Below are positions 1 to 7,752 of a stretch of DNA of 64,000 nt, piece by piece. The position numbers were made by a program, and so were the translations under genes. Each line of letters starts with the position of its first letter. Position 1 is the first letter of the stretch. The stretch comes from CAXBCP01 sp963977005 (GTDB taxonomy: Bacteria > Pseudomonadota > Alphaproteobacteria > MPNO01 > UBA830), in assembly GCA_963977005.1 (NCBI GenBank), contig CAXBMQ010000003.1, forward strand, positions 194,971 through 258,970, written 5' to 3'. A model generated the notes under the pieces. It saw only the letters and a list, made by a program, of their open reading frames with translations, ran no database searches and was not told where the DNA came from.

Positions 1-1002
1 CGACGGGACGGGACGTCCGCACGAATCCGGGTGCGTCGCCTGTTCCTCGGGACGCAGCCCGGTAATGAAACCGGCTTCGGTCTGGGCATAGAACGTGTAC
101 AGGCCGATGTTCGGCGCGGCGGCGGCAAGACGCCTTTTTATGTCGACCGGGAAAGCCTCGCCGGTGGCGACCATCAGGCGGGCGGATTTCAGCGCATCGG
201 GCCGTTTTTCGATTTCGTCGATCAGCATCCGGGCGATGGTCGGGACCAGCCCGATGATGGTGATTTTTTCCTTTTCGATCAGATCGACCGCCGCGACCGG
301 GTCGAACTTGTCCATGATGACGACCGTGCAGCCGCAGCAAACCGCGTTGGCGACGCGTCCGAGTCCGGTCCGGTGCGCCATCGGCGTCGTCGCCAGAATT
401 CTGTCTTCGGCGGTCAGGTGCCATTCCGACAGATTCATGTAGCCGCCGGTCAGGACCAGCGCCATGTGGGTCGCCAGCGCCCCTTTGGGACGGCCCGTCG
501 TTCCCGACGTATAGCCGAGGGTCAGTGTGTCGAAGTCGGTGGGGAGCGGCGGCGGCGGCGTGACGGCGCCTTCTGCCATCAGCGCATCGAAGGAGATCTC
601 GCCGTCTTCGGCCTCGCCGTCGAAGACCACCATCAGCGGATCGTCGAGGTCTGTGACGGCATCGCGGACCAGGTCGCGGTGCTGCGGCGTGAAACAGACG
701 GCCCACGGTTCGCAGTCTCCCAGAATGTAGGCGACTTCGCGCGGGGCGAGCCGTGTCGCGATCGGCACGATGACGCCGCCGGCCTTGGCAGCGCCGCACA
801 TCGCTTCGATCAGCTCTGCGCTGTTCGGCAGGAACATGGCGATGCGGTCGCCGATCCGCATGCCGTGCGCCGCATAGGCGTTGGCCAGCCGGTTTGCGTT
901 CGTATCGAGTTCGGCGAAGGTGATCCGCCGATCGTTGCAGACGATCACCTCGCGCTCCGGGTATCGGAGCGCACAATCGGCAATCAGCGAGCCCAGTTTC
1001 AC
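1..1002 (-). CDS. Acyl-CoA synthetase, ANL superfamily (C-terminal part cut by window edge)
   Basis: Reads leftwards from a GTG at 1002 and runs open for 334 codons to the edge, so the C-terminal part is missing. The AMP-binding P-loop TSGTTGRPKG is at residues 165-174, and the later motif YAQTEAG corresponds to the adenylate-forming A5 (YGxTE) motif. Family knowledge: such enzymes activate a carboxylic acid to acyl-AMP and then acyl-CoA. It starts 6 nt after the DUF35 gene stop, so it is the fourth gene of a minus-strand acyl-CoA operon, presumably activating the substrate the others process. The substrate cannot be told. The GTG is chosen because the N-terminus aligns with the usual family start (a conserved xxLxxxAxRYPxxxA-type opening); there is no strong ribosome binding site. 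Confidence 0.88.
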   Translation of the reverse strand, partial: MKLGSLIADCALRYPEREVIVCNDRRITFAELDTNANRLANAYAAHGMRIGDRIAMFLPNSAELIEAMCGAAKAGGVIVPIATRLAPREVAYILGDCEPWAVCFTPQHRDLVRDAVTDLDDPLMVVFDGEAEDGEISFDALMAEGAVTPPPPLPTDFDTLTLGYTSGTTGRPKGALATHMALVLTGGYMNLSEWHLTAEDRILATTPMAHRTGLGRVANAVCCGCTVVIMDKFDPVAAVDLIEKEKITIIGLVPTIARMLIDEIEKRPDALKSARLMVATGEAFPVDIKRRLAAAAPNIGLYTFYAQTEAGFITGLRPEEQATHPDSCGRPVPS

Positions 1003-1008
1003 GGCGGT

Positions 1009-1449
1009 CTACTTCTTGGGCTTCGATTTCGCCCGTTTGTCGGGCTCGAACGCGAAGTAGGTTATGTCATCGCTGAGCTTCTCCCAGGCGACTTTCATCC
1101 GCATGCCGATCTCGACCTCGTCGATCTCGATATTGACCAGGTTGGCGATAATGCGCACGCCCTCGTCGAGTTCGATCATGCCGATCACGTAGGGGGCCCG
1201 CGCTTCGAAACCGGGCGTCGGGACATGGGTGACGGTGAACGAATACAGCTCGCCCTTGCCGGATGTCGGTTTCCACTGAAGGTTCCGCTTGCCGGTGCGT
1301 ACGCTGTTGGCGCGCGGCCAGAACTGGTATTTTTTCGCCGTCGGGTCCCACTGAAGCATCAGCTTGCCCTTCTTGGCGCCGTCCCAGAAAGCCTGGGTCG
1401 CCGGCGTCGGTTTGGGCAGCGGGCGGGGTTTTGTGTCTGTCTGAGCCAT
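1009..1449 (-). CDS. DUF35 OB-fold protein lacking the zinc-ribbon cysteines
   Basis: 146 residues. The pattern matches the DUF35/OB-fold partner of thiolase-like enzymes: an N-terminal rubredoxin-like segment (about residues 20-60) followed by an OB fold (PYVIGMIELDEGVRI, about 85-100). The protein contains no cysteine at all, so the usual CxxC...CxxC zinc site is gone (sequence there is KKYQFWPRANSV). A good ribosome binding site (AAGGGGAG) precedes the ATG. It sits directly downstream of the SCP-x-like thiolase, the normal pairing in steroid and branched acyl-CoA degradation, where DUF35 and Ltp subunits form a retro-aldolase. The role as partner subunit is inferred from context. Confidence 0.85.
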   Translation of the reverse strand: MAQTDTKPRPLPKPTPATQAFWDGAKKGKLMLQWDPTAKKYQFWPRANSVRTGKRNLQWKPTSGKGELYSFTVTHVPTPGFEARAPYVIGMIELDEGVRIIANLVNIEIDEVEIGMRMKVAWEKLSDDITYFAFEPDKRAKSKPKK

Positions 1450-1465
1450 CTGTTTTCTCCCCTTC

Positions 1466-2647
1466 CTAATTCACCAGGACCATGGCGTTCGCCGATCCCC
1501 AGTTCCGGCCGTAGGGAATCACCCCGATACCGGTCACCATTGCATTGCGCGCATTCGGCACCTGGCGGCCCTTGCCTTCGCCCATCAGTTGACGGACGGC
1601 TTCGACCAGATTGATGCCGCCGCCGGCCAGCCCGGGCTGGCCGCAGCTTATCTGCCCGCCGCCGGTATTGATCGGCAGGTCGCCCTTCGGCCCGAGATCG
1701 GTATCGCGCAGGAACTGCGAACCCTGGCCTTTTTTCGCAAAGCCGCATTGCTCGGTTTTCAGCATCACGGCGAACAGGAAGTCGTCATAGGGGTGGAACA
1801 TGTCGATGTCCTTCGCCTTCATCTTCGCGTCGCGCAGGACTTTCGGCCCGACGACCGAATGACCGGTCGCCGTGATGTCCGGCGTCTGGTTGGCGCAGTC
1901 GAAGTTGGAAATTTCGGCATAGGAGATCGGATATATCCGGTTGGTCAGGCCGAGCTTCCTGGCACGGCTGGTTTTCATCATCACAAGCCCGTTGCCGCCA
2001 TCGGCCCACATCACGGAATCGAGCAGCCGTAGCGGCGACGAGACCTGGCGCGAATTGATGTAGTCGTCGATGGTGATCTTGTGGCGCAGTTTTTCGTAGG
2101 CATTCGGGTTCTTGATCGCACCGTTGCGCTGGGCGACGGCAAGGGCGCCGAGGCCGCGGAAGTCGAGGCCGTACTGATGCTCGTACCGGTTCATCAGCAG
2201 GCCGAACGCGCCGGGCGGGCCCTGAACGCCGACCGGGTCCCAGAACTCGTTGCGGTAGCTGCCGTAATAGGCGCGCCACTGGGTCGACGGCGCATCGACG
2301 CCGAGGATCATCGCGGTCTCGCACAGGCCCGACTTGATCGCCATGGCCGCGCGCGTGACGTTGCCGATGGCCGACGCCCCGCCGATGTCGCTGGTCTGCA
2401 GCCACTTGGCCGAAATGCCGAGATATTCGGTCGCGTAGCCCGACCAGAACGGATTCGAACATTCGCTGATCGGCACCGTGAATGTCACGCCGTCGATGTC
2501 CGACGGGCCGAGCTTGGTCTTCTTGTAAAGCTGCTCGGCAACCTCTGCCGCGATTTCATATGCCGACCTGCCGCCGCGGCGTTCGATCTTGGTCTCTCCG
2601 TAGGCGACGATGCAGATATCCTTGTCTGCAAGGAAACTCTTGGCCAT
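1466..2647 (-). CDS. SCP-x/Ltp-type thiolase-like protein
   Basis: 393 residues, full thiolase-superfamily length. N-terminal fold seen in the opening ICIVAYGETKIER and the SDIGGASAIGN segment (about 87-96), where classical thiolases carry the nucleophilic Cys; here the local residues are Gly-Gly-Ala-Ser. The C-terminal GGGQISCGQPGLAGGG segment is kept (about 325-340). The missing nucleophile is typical of the lipid-transfer-protein (Ltp) group that acts as aldolase or non-thiolytic enzyme with a DUF35 partner, which is the next gene. GGAG lies 7 nt before the ATG. Operon order: enoyl-CoA hydratase, this gene, DUF35, CoA ligase. The precise reaction is not determined. Confidence 0.87.
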   Translation of the reverse strand: MAKSFLADKDICIVAYGETKIERRGGRSAYEIAAEVAEQLYKKTKLGPSDIDGVTFTVPISECSNPFWSGYATEYLGISAKWLQTSDIGGASAIGNVTRAAMAIKSGLCETAMILGVDAPSTQWRAYYGSYRNEFWDPVGVQGPPGAFGLLMNRYEHQYGLDFRGLGALAVAQRNGAIKNPNAYEKLRHKITIDDYINSRQVSSPLRLLDSVMWADGGNGLVMMKTSRARKLGLTNRIYPISYAEISNFDCANQTPDITATGHSVVGPKVLRDAKMKAKDIDMFHPYDDFLFAVMLKTEQCGFAKKGQGSQFLRDTDLGPKGDLPINTGGGQISCGQPGLAGGGINLVEAVRQLMGEGKGRQVPNARNAMVTGIGVIPYGRNWGSANAMVLVN

Positions 2648-2674
2648 GACGGTGCTCCTTCGTAGATGTTGCTT

Positions 2675-3520
2675 TTACTGCCCCTTGAAGTCCGGCTTGC
2701 GGCGTTCGGAAAACGCTTTCAGCCCTTCGGCCCGGTCGTCCGACCAGGACAGCATGTAGGCGAGATCGGCTTCCTGCATGAAGCCCTGTTGCAGGGACAT
2801 GTCGACACCGCGGTTGATGGATTGCTTTGTCATCATCTGGGACAGCGGGCCGACGCCCTTCATTTCCTCGACGATGGACCGCACCTTTGCCAGCGCCTTG
2901 CCCTTTTCGACGACGTGGTTGACGATCCGGTATTCCTTGGCTTCCGCGCCCGAAATGCGCCGGCCGGTCCACATCAGTTCCTTGGCCAGCGGTGCGCCGA
3001 TCAGGCGGGGCAGGTTCTGCGTGCCGCCGGCGCCGGGGATCAGGCTGTGCTTCCCTTCGGGCAGGCCGAAACTCGCGGTCTCGCTGGCGACGATAAAATC
3101 GCCCATCATCGCCATTTCGAATCCGCCGCCCAGGCAATAGCCCTCGACCGCGGAGATCACGGGCTTGGTGTAGTTCATCAGGAAGCGATACAGCAGGCGG
3201 TTTTTGCGCTGGTTGTAGCGGGCGCGGTAATTGTCGTAGCGGTCCTCGGGCAGGTCCTTGAACCCGCCGAGATCGGCGCCGGCACAGAACGCACGCGCGT
3301 CGCCCGACAGCACGACGGCAATGATGTTGCGGTCGAGTTCGACGGCGTCCATCGCGTGCATGATGTCTTCGGCCATTTCCTCGTTGATCGTGTTCAGGCG
3401 GTCGGGCCGGTTGAACTGGATTTCCAGCGCGCCTTTCCGCCGTTTCGCGATGATCATGTCGTAGGATTTTTTCAGAGAACCGCCCTTCGGACGGCTGAAC
3501 GATTTCAGCTTGCGCGCCAT
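2675..3520 (-). CDS. Enoyl-CoA hydratase/isomerase family protein
   Basis: 281 residues, crotonase fold. The oxyanion-hole motifs are visible: ARAFCAGADLGGFKDL (about 88-103) and EGYCLGGGFEMAMMGDF (about 136-152). The downstream catalytic-loop segment reads EGKHSLIPGAGGTQNLPRL. A ribosome binding site (AAGGGAA) lies just before the ATG at 3520. It is the first gene of the minus-strand acyl-CoA set, 27 nt before the thiolase gene, and is likely to hydrate or isomerise the enoyl-CoA intermediate that the thiolase/DUF35 pair cleaves. The N-terminus is about 20 residues longer than in many homologues. Confidence 0.9.
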   Translation of the reverse strand: MARKLKSFSRPKGGSLKKSYDMIIAKRRKGALEIQFNRPDRLNTINEEMAEDIMHAMDAVELDRNIIAVVLSGDARAFCAGADLGGFKDLPEDRYDNYRARYNQRKNRLLYRFLMNYTKPVISAVEGYCLGGGFEMAMMGDFIVASETASFGLPEGKHSLIPGAGGTQNLPRLIGAPLAKELMWTGRRISGAEAKEYRIVNHVVEKGKALAKVRSIVEEMKGVGPLSQMMTKQSINRGVDMSLQQGFMQEADLAYMLSWSDDRAEGLKAFSERRKPDFKGQ

Positions 3521-3662
3521 TGATTTCCCTTTTGACTGTGCCTGCCGGCGGACCGGCTGGTTTCTTCCCTCGATGCACTGGGTTCCCGGTTGTTGGTGTT
3601 AAGTAGATTACGAACGCGACGGCATGTCTATGCCCCGACTGCCCATTTTGGGCGATTATTGC

Positions 3663-4040
3663 TCACTTCGGGCGGTCGTCGTCGAGACGGCGCACGAACT
3701 CGATGGTCTCCGCAATGGCGTCGTTTACGAATTTCGCATTCCGCCGACGCGCCTTCTCGGTCGTATCCACAATGGTGCGGTTGCCCTCGCGTCGCGTTGT
3801 CAGCATGCCCGCCCTGGCAAGCCGGTGAACGCGCCGGCTGACGGTTTGCCGCGGCAGGCTGACGTAATCCGCGAGGGAAGAGACGCTCATGGGGCGGTCT
3901 TCGAGCCGGCCGATGGCAGCGGCGCGCAGGATAATGGCATCGATCATGGTGCCGCCCAGTTCGCGTTCCATCTGGAAGATACGGGTCATGCACCGGAAGA
4001 AGTGGCGGCGTTCGTCTTCGGTGTAGGAGGGATCGGGCAT
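3663..4040 (-). CDS. MarR-like winged-helix transcriptional regulator
   Basis: 125 residues from the ATG at 4040; an upstream in-frame ATG at 4073 would add 11 residues unlike the family. A helix-turn-helix is seen at SVSSLADYVSLPRQTVSRRV followed by the wing segment RLARAGMLTTRREGNRTIV. It lies upstream of the acyl-CoA operon on the same strand and is divergent from the alpha-hydroxy-acid oxidase gene, so either neighbour could be its target. MarR family members commonly respond to aromatic or acyl ligands, but the ligand here is unknown. Confidence 0.8.
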   Translation of the reverse strand: MPDPSYTEDERRHFFRCMTRIFQMERELGGTMIDAIILRAAAIGRLEDRPMSVSSLADYVSLPRQTVSRRVHRLARAGMLTTRREGNRTIVDTTEKARRRNAKFVNDAIAETIEFVRRLDDDRPK

Positions 4041-4150
4041 GGTCGGGCTTCGGTTGTGGCGATGAAATGTCACGGTATCATGGCAGAGTCCGCGTCCATC
4101 GGGCTATTATATCCACTGCACGTTTTGCGTCCGTCCGAAGGAAATTTCGA

Positions 4151-5404
4151 ATGCCCGACACGTCTTCCGTCCCGCCGCAGGTGAAACCGACAACCCGCCC
4201 GCCGCTGACGCCCGAACAGCTGGCCCTGAAACGCCGGTTCCCGACCGCCTTCGACCTGCGCGAACGGGCACGCAGGCGCCTGCCGAATTTCGCCTTCGAA
4301 TACGCCGATGGCGGGGCAGGGGCGGATACCGGCATCGCGCGGAACTGGGGCGCGCTGGATGCGGTCGAAATGGTGCCGCGCTATGGCCGGGTGATCGCGC
4401 CGCCGCCGGCGGACACGACCCTGTTCGGCAAAGCTTACGCCGCGCCGATCGGGATCGCGCCCATTGGCGGGCCCGGAACCGCGTTTCCCGGCGCGGAAAC
4501 CTATCTCGCCGAAGCGGCGCAGGCTGCCAATATCCCCTACACGCTGGGCCTGCTATCGGGGATCGATATCGAGCGGGCGGCGGAGATCGCGCCGGATGTG
4601 TTATGGCTCCAGCTCTACCGGTTCGCGAATAACGACCACAAGATCGGGTTCGACCTGGTGCGGCGGGCGGAGGCCGCGAACGTCAACGTGCTTGTCCTGA
4701 CGGTCGACACGCCGACCCGCACGACCCGCCCGCGCGAGGTCAAGAGCGGAATCATGAACCCGTTCAAGCTGACGATGCGCCTGCGGCTGGATGCGATACG
4801 CTCGCCGCACTGGATGCGCTCGCTGATGCGGAACGGCATTCCGAAATTCACCTCCCTCGCGCCCTATGTAAAACCGGGCATGAATCTGGTCGAGGGGGCG
4901 GCTTTTATCCGGCGCGAAAGCGGTGGTGCGTTTACCTGGGACGAAATCGCCCGCTACCGCGACAAGTGGAAAAAGCCGCTGATGCTCAAAGGCGTGATGC
5001 ATCCCGAAGATGCGGCGCGCGCCGTGGAACTGGGAATCGACGGATTGTTTGTCACCAACCACGGCGGCCGCCAGATAGATGCGCTGCCCGCCCCGATCGA
5101 TGTGCTGCCGGCGATCGCCGCCGAAGTCGGCGGCAAGGCGGAACTGGTCTATGACAGCGGCGTGCGCTCCGGAGTCGATGCCGCCCGCGCGGTCGCACTG
5201 GGCGCGGATTCGGCGTTCGTCGGCAAGGCGTTCCTGTGGAGCCTCGGCGCGCTTGGCGAAAAAGGCCCGGAACACCTGATCAACGTGCTGATCGACGATG
5301 TCAGCGCCACGTTGGGCCAGCTTGGCTGCCGGAATGTGGACGAGTTGCGGAGCGTCTCCGTGCGCCACCCGGGTGCGTATGGGGTGGCGGATTTTGCGAT
5401 CTAG
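4151..5404 (+). CDS. FMN-dependent alpha-hydroxy-acid oxidising enzyme
   Basis: 417 residues from the ATG at 4151, in preference to an in-frame start 28 codons upstream that lies in the divergent promoter region. It shows the family TIM barrel: PIGIAPIGGPG near the N-terminus, the QLYRF strand, LMLKGVMHPEDA, the active-site VTNHGGRQID with the catalytic His, and the phosphate-binding YDSGVRSGVDAARA segment. It oxidises a 2-hydroxy acid to the 2-oxo acid, passing electrons to oxygen or a quinone. The specific substrate (lactate, mandelate, glycolate or other) cannot be assigned. Followed by a clear terminator hairpin. Confidence 0.92.
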   Translation: MPDTSSVPPQVKPTTRPPLTPEQLALKRRFPTAFDLRERARRRLPNFAFEYADGGAGADTGIARNWGALDAVEMVPRYGRVIAPPPADTTLFGKAYAAPIGIAPIGGPGTAFPGAETYLAEAAQAANIPYTLGLLSGIDIERAAEIAPDVLWLQLYRFANNDHKIGFDLVRRAEAANVNVLVLTVDTPTRTTRPREVKSGIMNPFKLTMRLRLDAIRSPHWMRSLMRNGIPKFTSLAPYVKPGMNLVEGAAFIRRESGGAFTWDEIARYRDKWKKPLMLKGVMHPEDAARAVELGIDGLFVTNHGGRQIDALPAPIDVLPAIAAEVGGKAELVYDSGVRSGVDAARAVALGADSAFVGKAFLWSLGALGEKGPEHLINVLIDDVSATLGQLGCRNVDELRSVSVRHPGAYGVADFAI

Positions 5405-5406
5405 AA

Positions 5407-5439
5407 AAATCCCGGGCACCATTCGGAAGCCCGGGATTT
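5407..5439. terminator. Bidirectional hairpin terminator
   Basis: Perfect 11-bp inverted repeat AAATCCCGGGC / GCCCGGGATTT with an 11-nt loop between two convergent genes. A and T runs flank it, so it can serve both the oxidase gene and the lectin gene. Confidence 0.85.
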
Positions 5440-5447
5440 CCTGAGCG

Positions 5448-6971
5448 TCAGCTGGCGTCGCGGAAGGACTGGTTCTTGACGTCCTTGCAGGCCCATTGCT
5501 GGAACGGCGTACCGTTGGCCTTGTACGGACCCTTCAGGTCGAGGCATTTGCCTGAATGACGCGCCCGGAGCTGGAACCAGCCGTCCTTGACGCCGTGGAT
5601 TTTCCACTGCTGGTGCGCCTTGCCGTTACAAGGCCACTGGATGACCCTGGCGCCGTTATTTTTTTTGGCGGCGGCCACATCCAGGCACAGGCCGGATCGC
5701 CGGCTTTTGATCTCAAGGTAGTTGTCGGCACGCACCTTGAAGGCCCATTGCTGGTTCATGTTTTCTGGATTGCAGTCCCACGAATGGACCTTGCCGCCCT
5801 TTTTTCGACCGCCCGTGTTATCGAGGCATTTGCCGGGATAGCGGACTTTCAGGACCTGCGGGTAGGTCGCCGTCGTCCCGACTGTCCAGCGCTGGTTCGC
5901 CTGCTTGTTGCCGCATTTCCAGACATGGACATTGGCGCCGTCTTTCTTGTTCCACTTGGCGACGTCGAGGCACATTTTGCTGCCGCCGGGCACGCGGTTG
6001 ACCAGTTCGTTATTGCGCGTCCAGTGCGTCCAGCGCTGATTGGCACCGCCGTGGCAGTCATACAATATGACGTTCGAGCCGTTCTTGATGCTCTTGACGT
6101 TGCGCACCGCGATATCGAGGCATTTCCAGTTCATTTCGCTGCGGATCGTACCGTTCCGGTAAACGACCCAGCGCTGGTTCTTGCCGCCATGGCATTTCCA
6201 CATATTCACGTTCGCGCCGTTCTTTTTGTTCCAGCCGCCGACTTCGAGGCATTTGTCGCCGTTCATCGATTTAATCAGCAGTCCCCGGCGGGTCTTTTCG
6301 TTCGGGCGCGGCGGCGATTGGGGCCAGACGTAGTTTTTGCAGAAAGCGCCGCGAGGGTTTTTCCTGTCGATGGTACATTCCATGTGGTCCGTCGCGCCCA
6401 GTTTGACGACCCGGGAAATCCCCGCGTATTTCATGTTGAAATAGATTTTGCCGTCTTTCTTGCCGCTCGGATTGCAGTCGCGATTTTTCCAGCTGCAGCA
6501 CTGTGTGCCGTCCGGCCCGACGGTCTGGCGAAAGCGGGTGGAAAGCGGCTTGAGGACATCGTCGAGAATTTTGCCCGCGTCCTCGATGACTTTGTTTTGC
6601 CATCTCGCATAGGCCATTGTCGTGTCCAGGGCGAAATTCGCCGCCTTGTCGATGGGGTCGCCGACGAGCGGCAGGTCGGTCATGAATTCGTATACGTCTT
6701 CCGCCGCCTGTTCCTCCCAGGCTTTCTTCTTGTTCTTCAGCGCGAGGCATTTTTCTTTCTGCTTCTTCGGAAGAATATTGCAGTTCGAGCGTTCGACCGT
6801 CCTTTTGACAGTTTTCTTGAACGCGTCTTCCGGCATCTGCCGCACGGTGAACGATGTGTTGGAAAGCGAATCGTTCGAAAAGCAGAATGCCATCACGCCG
6901 GGTGCCGTTGCGGCCACCATGACCGTCGCGGCGAGTGCCAGCGCTATTCGTTTGGTAAGAAGTTTCATCAT
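5448..6971 (-). CDS. Secreted protein with cysteine-rich N-terminal region and two ricin-type beta-trefoil domains
   Basis: 507 residues. A signal peptide is evident (KRIALALAATVMVAATAPG, cleavage near residue 28). Residues 30-228 form a lysine- and cysteine-rich region (Cys 30, 64, 75, 158, 159, 166, 199, 211) that I do not recognise. Residues 229-507 hold six ricin-B repeats, each with a CLD/CLE motif (near 241, 284, 334, 382, 429, 477) and a QxW motif (NQRW 265, 311 and 359; NQQW 406; HQQW 453; degenerate NQSF 500), giving two beta-trefoils. Such domains bind galactose-type sugars. Its neighbour upstream is a second, smaller ricin-type protein on the same strand. Carbohydrate binding is family knowledge; the target is unknown. 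Confidence 0.85.
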   Translation of the reverse strand: MMKLLTKRIALALAATVMVAATAPGVMAFCFSNDSLSNTSFTVRQMPEDAFKKTVKRTVERSNCNILPKKQKEKCLALKNKKKAWEEQAAEDVYEFMTDLPLVGDPIDKAANFALDTTMAYARWQNKVIEDAGKILDDVLKPLSTRFRQTVGPDGTQCCSWKNRDCNPSGKKDGKIYFNMKYAGISRVVKLGATDHMECTIDRKNPRGAFCKNYVWPQSPPRPNEKTRRGLLIKSMNGDKCLEVGGWNKKNGANVNMWKCHGGKNQRWVVYRNGTIRSEMNWKCLDIAVRNVKSIKNGSNVILYDCHGGANQRWTHWTRNNELVNRVPGGSKMCLDVAKWNKKDGANVHVWKCGNKQANQRWTVGTTATYPQVLKVRYPGKCLDNTGGRKKGGKVHSWDCNPENMNQQWAFKVRADNYLEIKSRRSGLCLDVAAAKKNNGARVIQWPCNGKAHQQWKIHGVKDGWFQLRARHSGKCLDLKGPYKANGTPFQQWACKDVKNQSFRDAS

Positions 6972-7045
6972 TGTCTTGTTCCTCTATACGAGTGGACTTG
7001 ATGTGCACCGGTCTCGCCACCGGCGCGGCACGGGTTGGTGGGCAG

Positions 7046-7597
7046 TCATGGTCGGAAACTGAATTGCTGGGCGGGGTTTTGCCGGTCGCACCGGCTCTGC
7101 GTGAGCCGTCCGCCGCGTTTGATATTTCCCTCCAGTTGAAGACACAGCCCGGTGGAACGGGCGCGCACCTGGAAAATCCTGTTTGTCGGCGAAACGGGTA
7201 GCGGCAGGATCTGCAGCGATTGGCTGTCGTGATCGGCGCATCGGGTCTGGAAGACACCCGCGCCGGATTTCCCGGAGCCGTTTCCGGCATCCAGACAAAG
7301 ACCGGAGCGCTTGTGTTTCAACGCCGAGAAATTCTTGTCCAGCCAGACGCGTTCGAAGCGTTGATTGAGGTTTCGAGCGCTGCATTTCCACCCCTGCAAC
7401 CCGGTGCCGGCCCTGGCCGAACCGGCATTGTCCAAACACAAACCGTTCGCGCCGACCTGCAGCATGATGCCGAGCGCGGGCTCGTTTGCGAGCGCTGCAT
7501 GGCCGCCCGAGATGAGGGCGATTATCGCCGCCGCGCGGAAGGCCGGGACCGAGAGCGCGCGAAGCGCTGAGACGGGGGATATCTGTGAACCGTTCAT
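7046..7597 (-). CDS. Secreted single-domain ricin-type lectin
   Basis: 183 residues with an N-terminal signal peptide ending around ALAN (residues 35-38). One beta-trefoil of three repeats follows: CLDN at 54, CLDA at 101, CLQL at 152. The QxW motifs are degenerate (NQRF 78, SQSL 125, AQQF 176), so the sugar-binding pockets may be weakened. It lies 74 nt upstream of the 507-residue lectin on the same strand and is divergent from the membrane-anchored AraC-type regulator, suggesting a small co-regulated locus. Function inferred from the fold only. Confidence 0.8.
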   Translation of the reverse strand: MNGSQISPVSALRALSVPAFRAAAIIALISGGHAALANEPALGIMLQVGANGLCLDNAGSARAGTGLQGWKCSARNLNQRFERVWLDKNFSALKHKRSGLCLDAGNGSGKSGAGVFQTRCADHDSQSLQILPLPVSPTNRIFQVRARSTGLCLQLEGNIKRGGRLTQSRCDRQNPAQQFSFRP

Positions 7598-7646
7598 GAC
7601 AGCAGGTTAGAAGCGCCGAGACAGGTCCGTAAACCGCGCCGGGCCA

Positions 7647-7680
7647 AACTGGCCGATATTGGCGACAAATTGGCCGGTTT
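7647..7680. promoter_or_regulatory. Inverted repeat in lectin/regulator divergent promoter
   Basis: The 155-nt gap between the divergent lectin and regulator genes holds an imperfect inverted repeat AAACTGGCC / GGCCGGTTT, with a related TATTGGCGAC copy between the arms. It is placed where an autoregulating AraC-type protein would bind. Assignment as an operator is an inference. Confidence 0.35.
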
Positions 7681-7752
7681 GTGGTATCGGTGAACGTCTT
7701 TCCCAGTTTTCCGGGGGCTTCCTCAGAATAAAAATGATGGAAGGGGGAAATC

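Noticed and set aside
31..1614. 527-codon plus-strand frame at the left end
   Set aside because: It is antisense to the CoA ligase and DUF35 genes, both of which show conserved motifs and translation signals.
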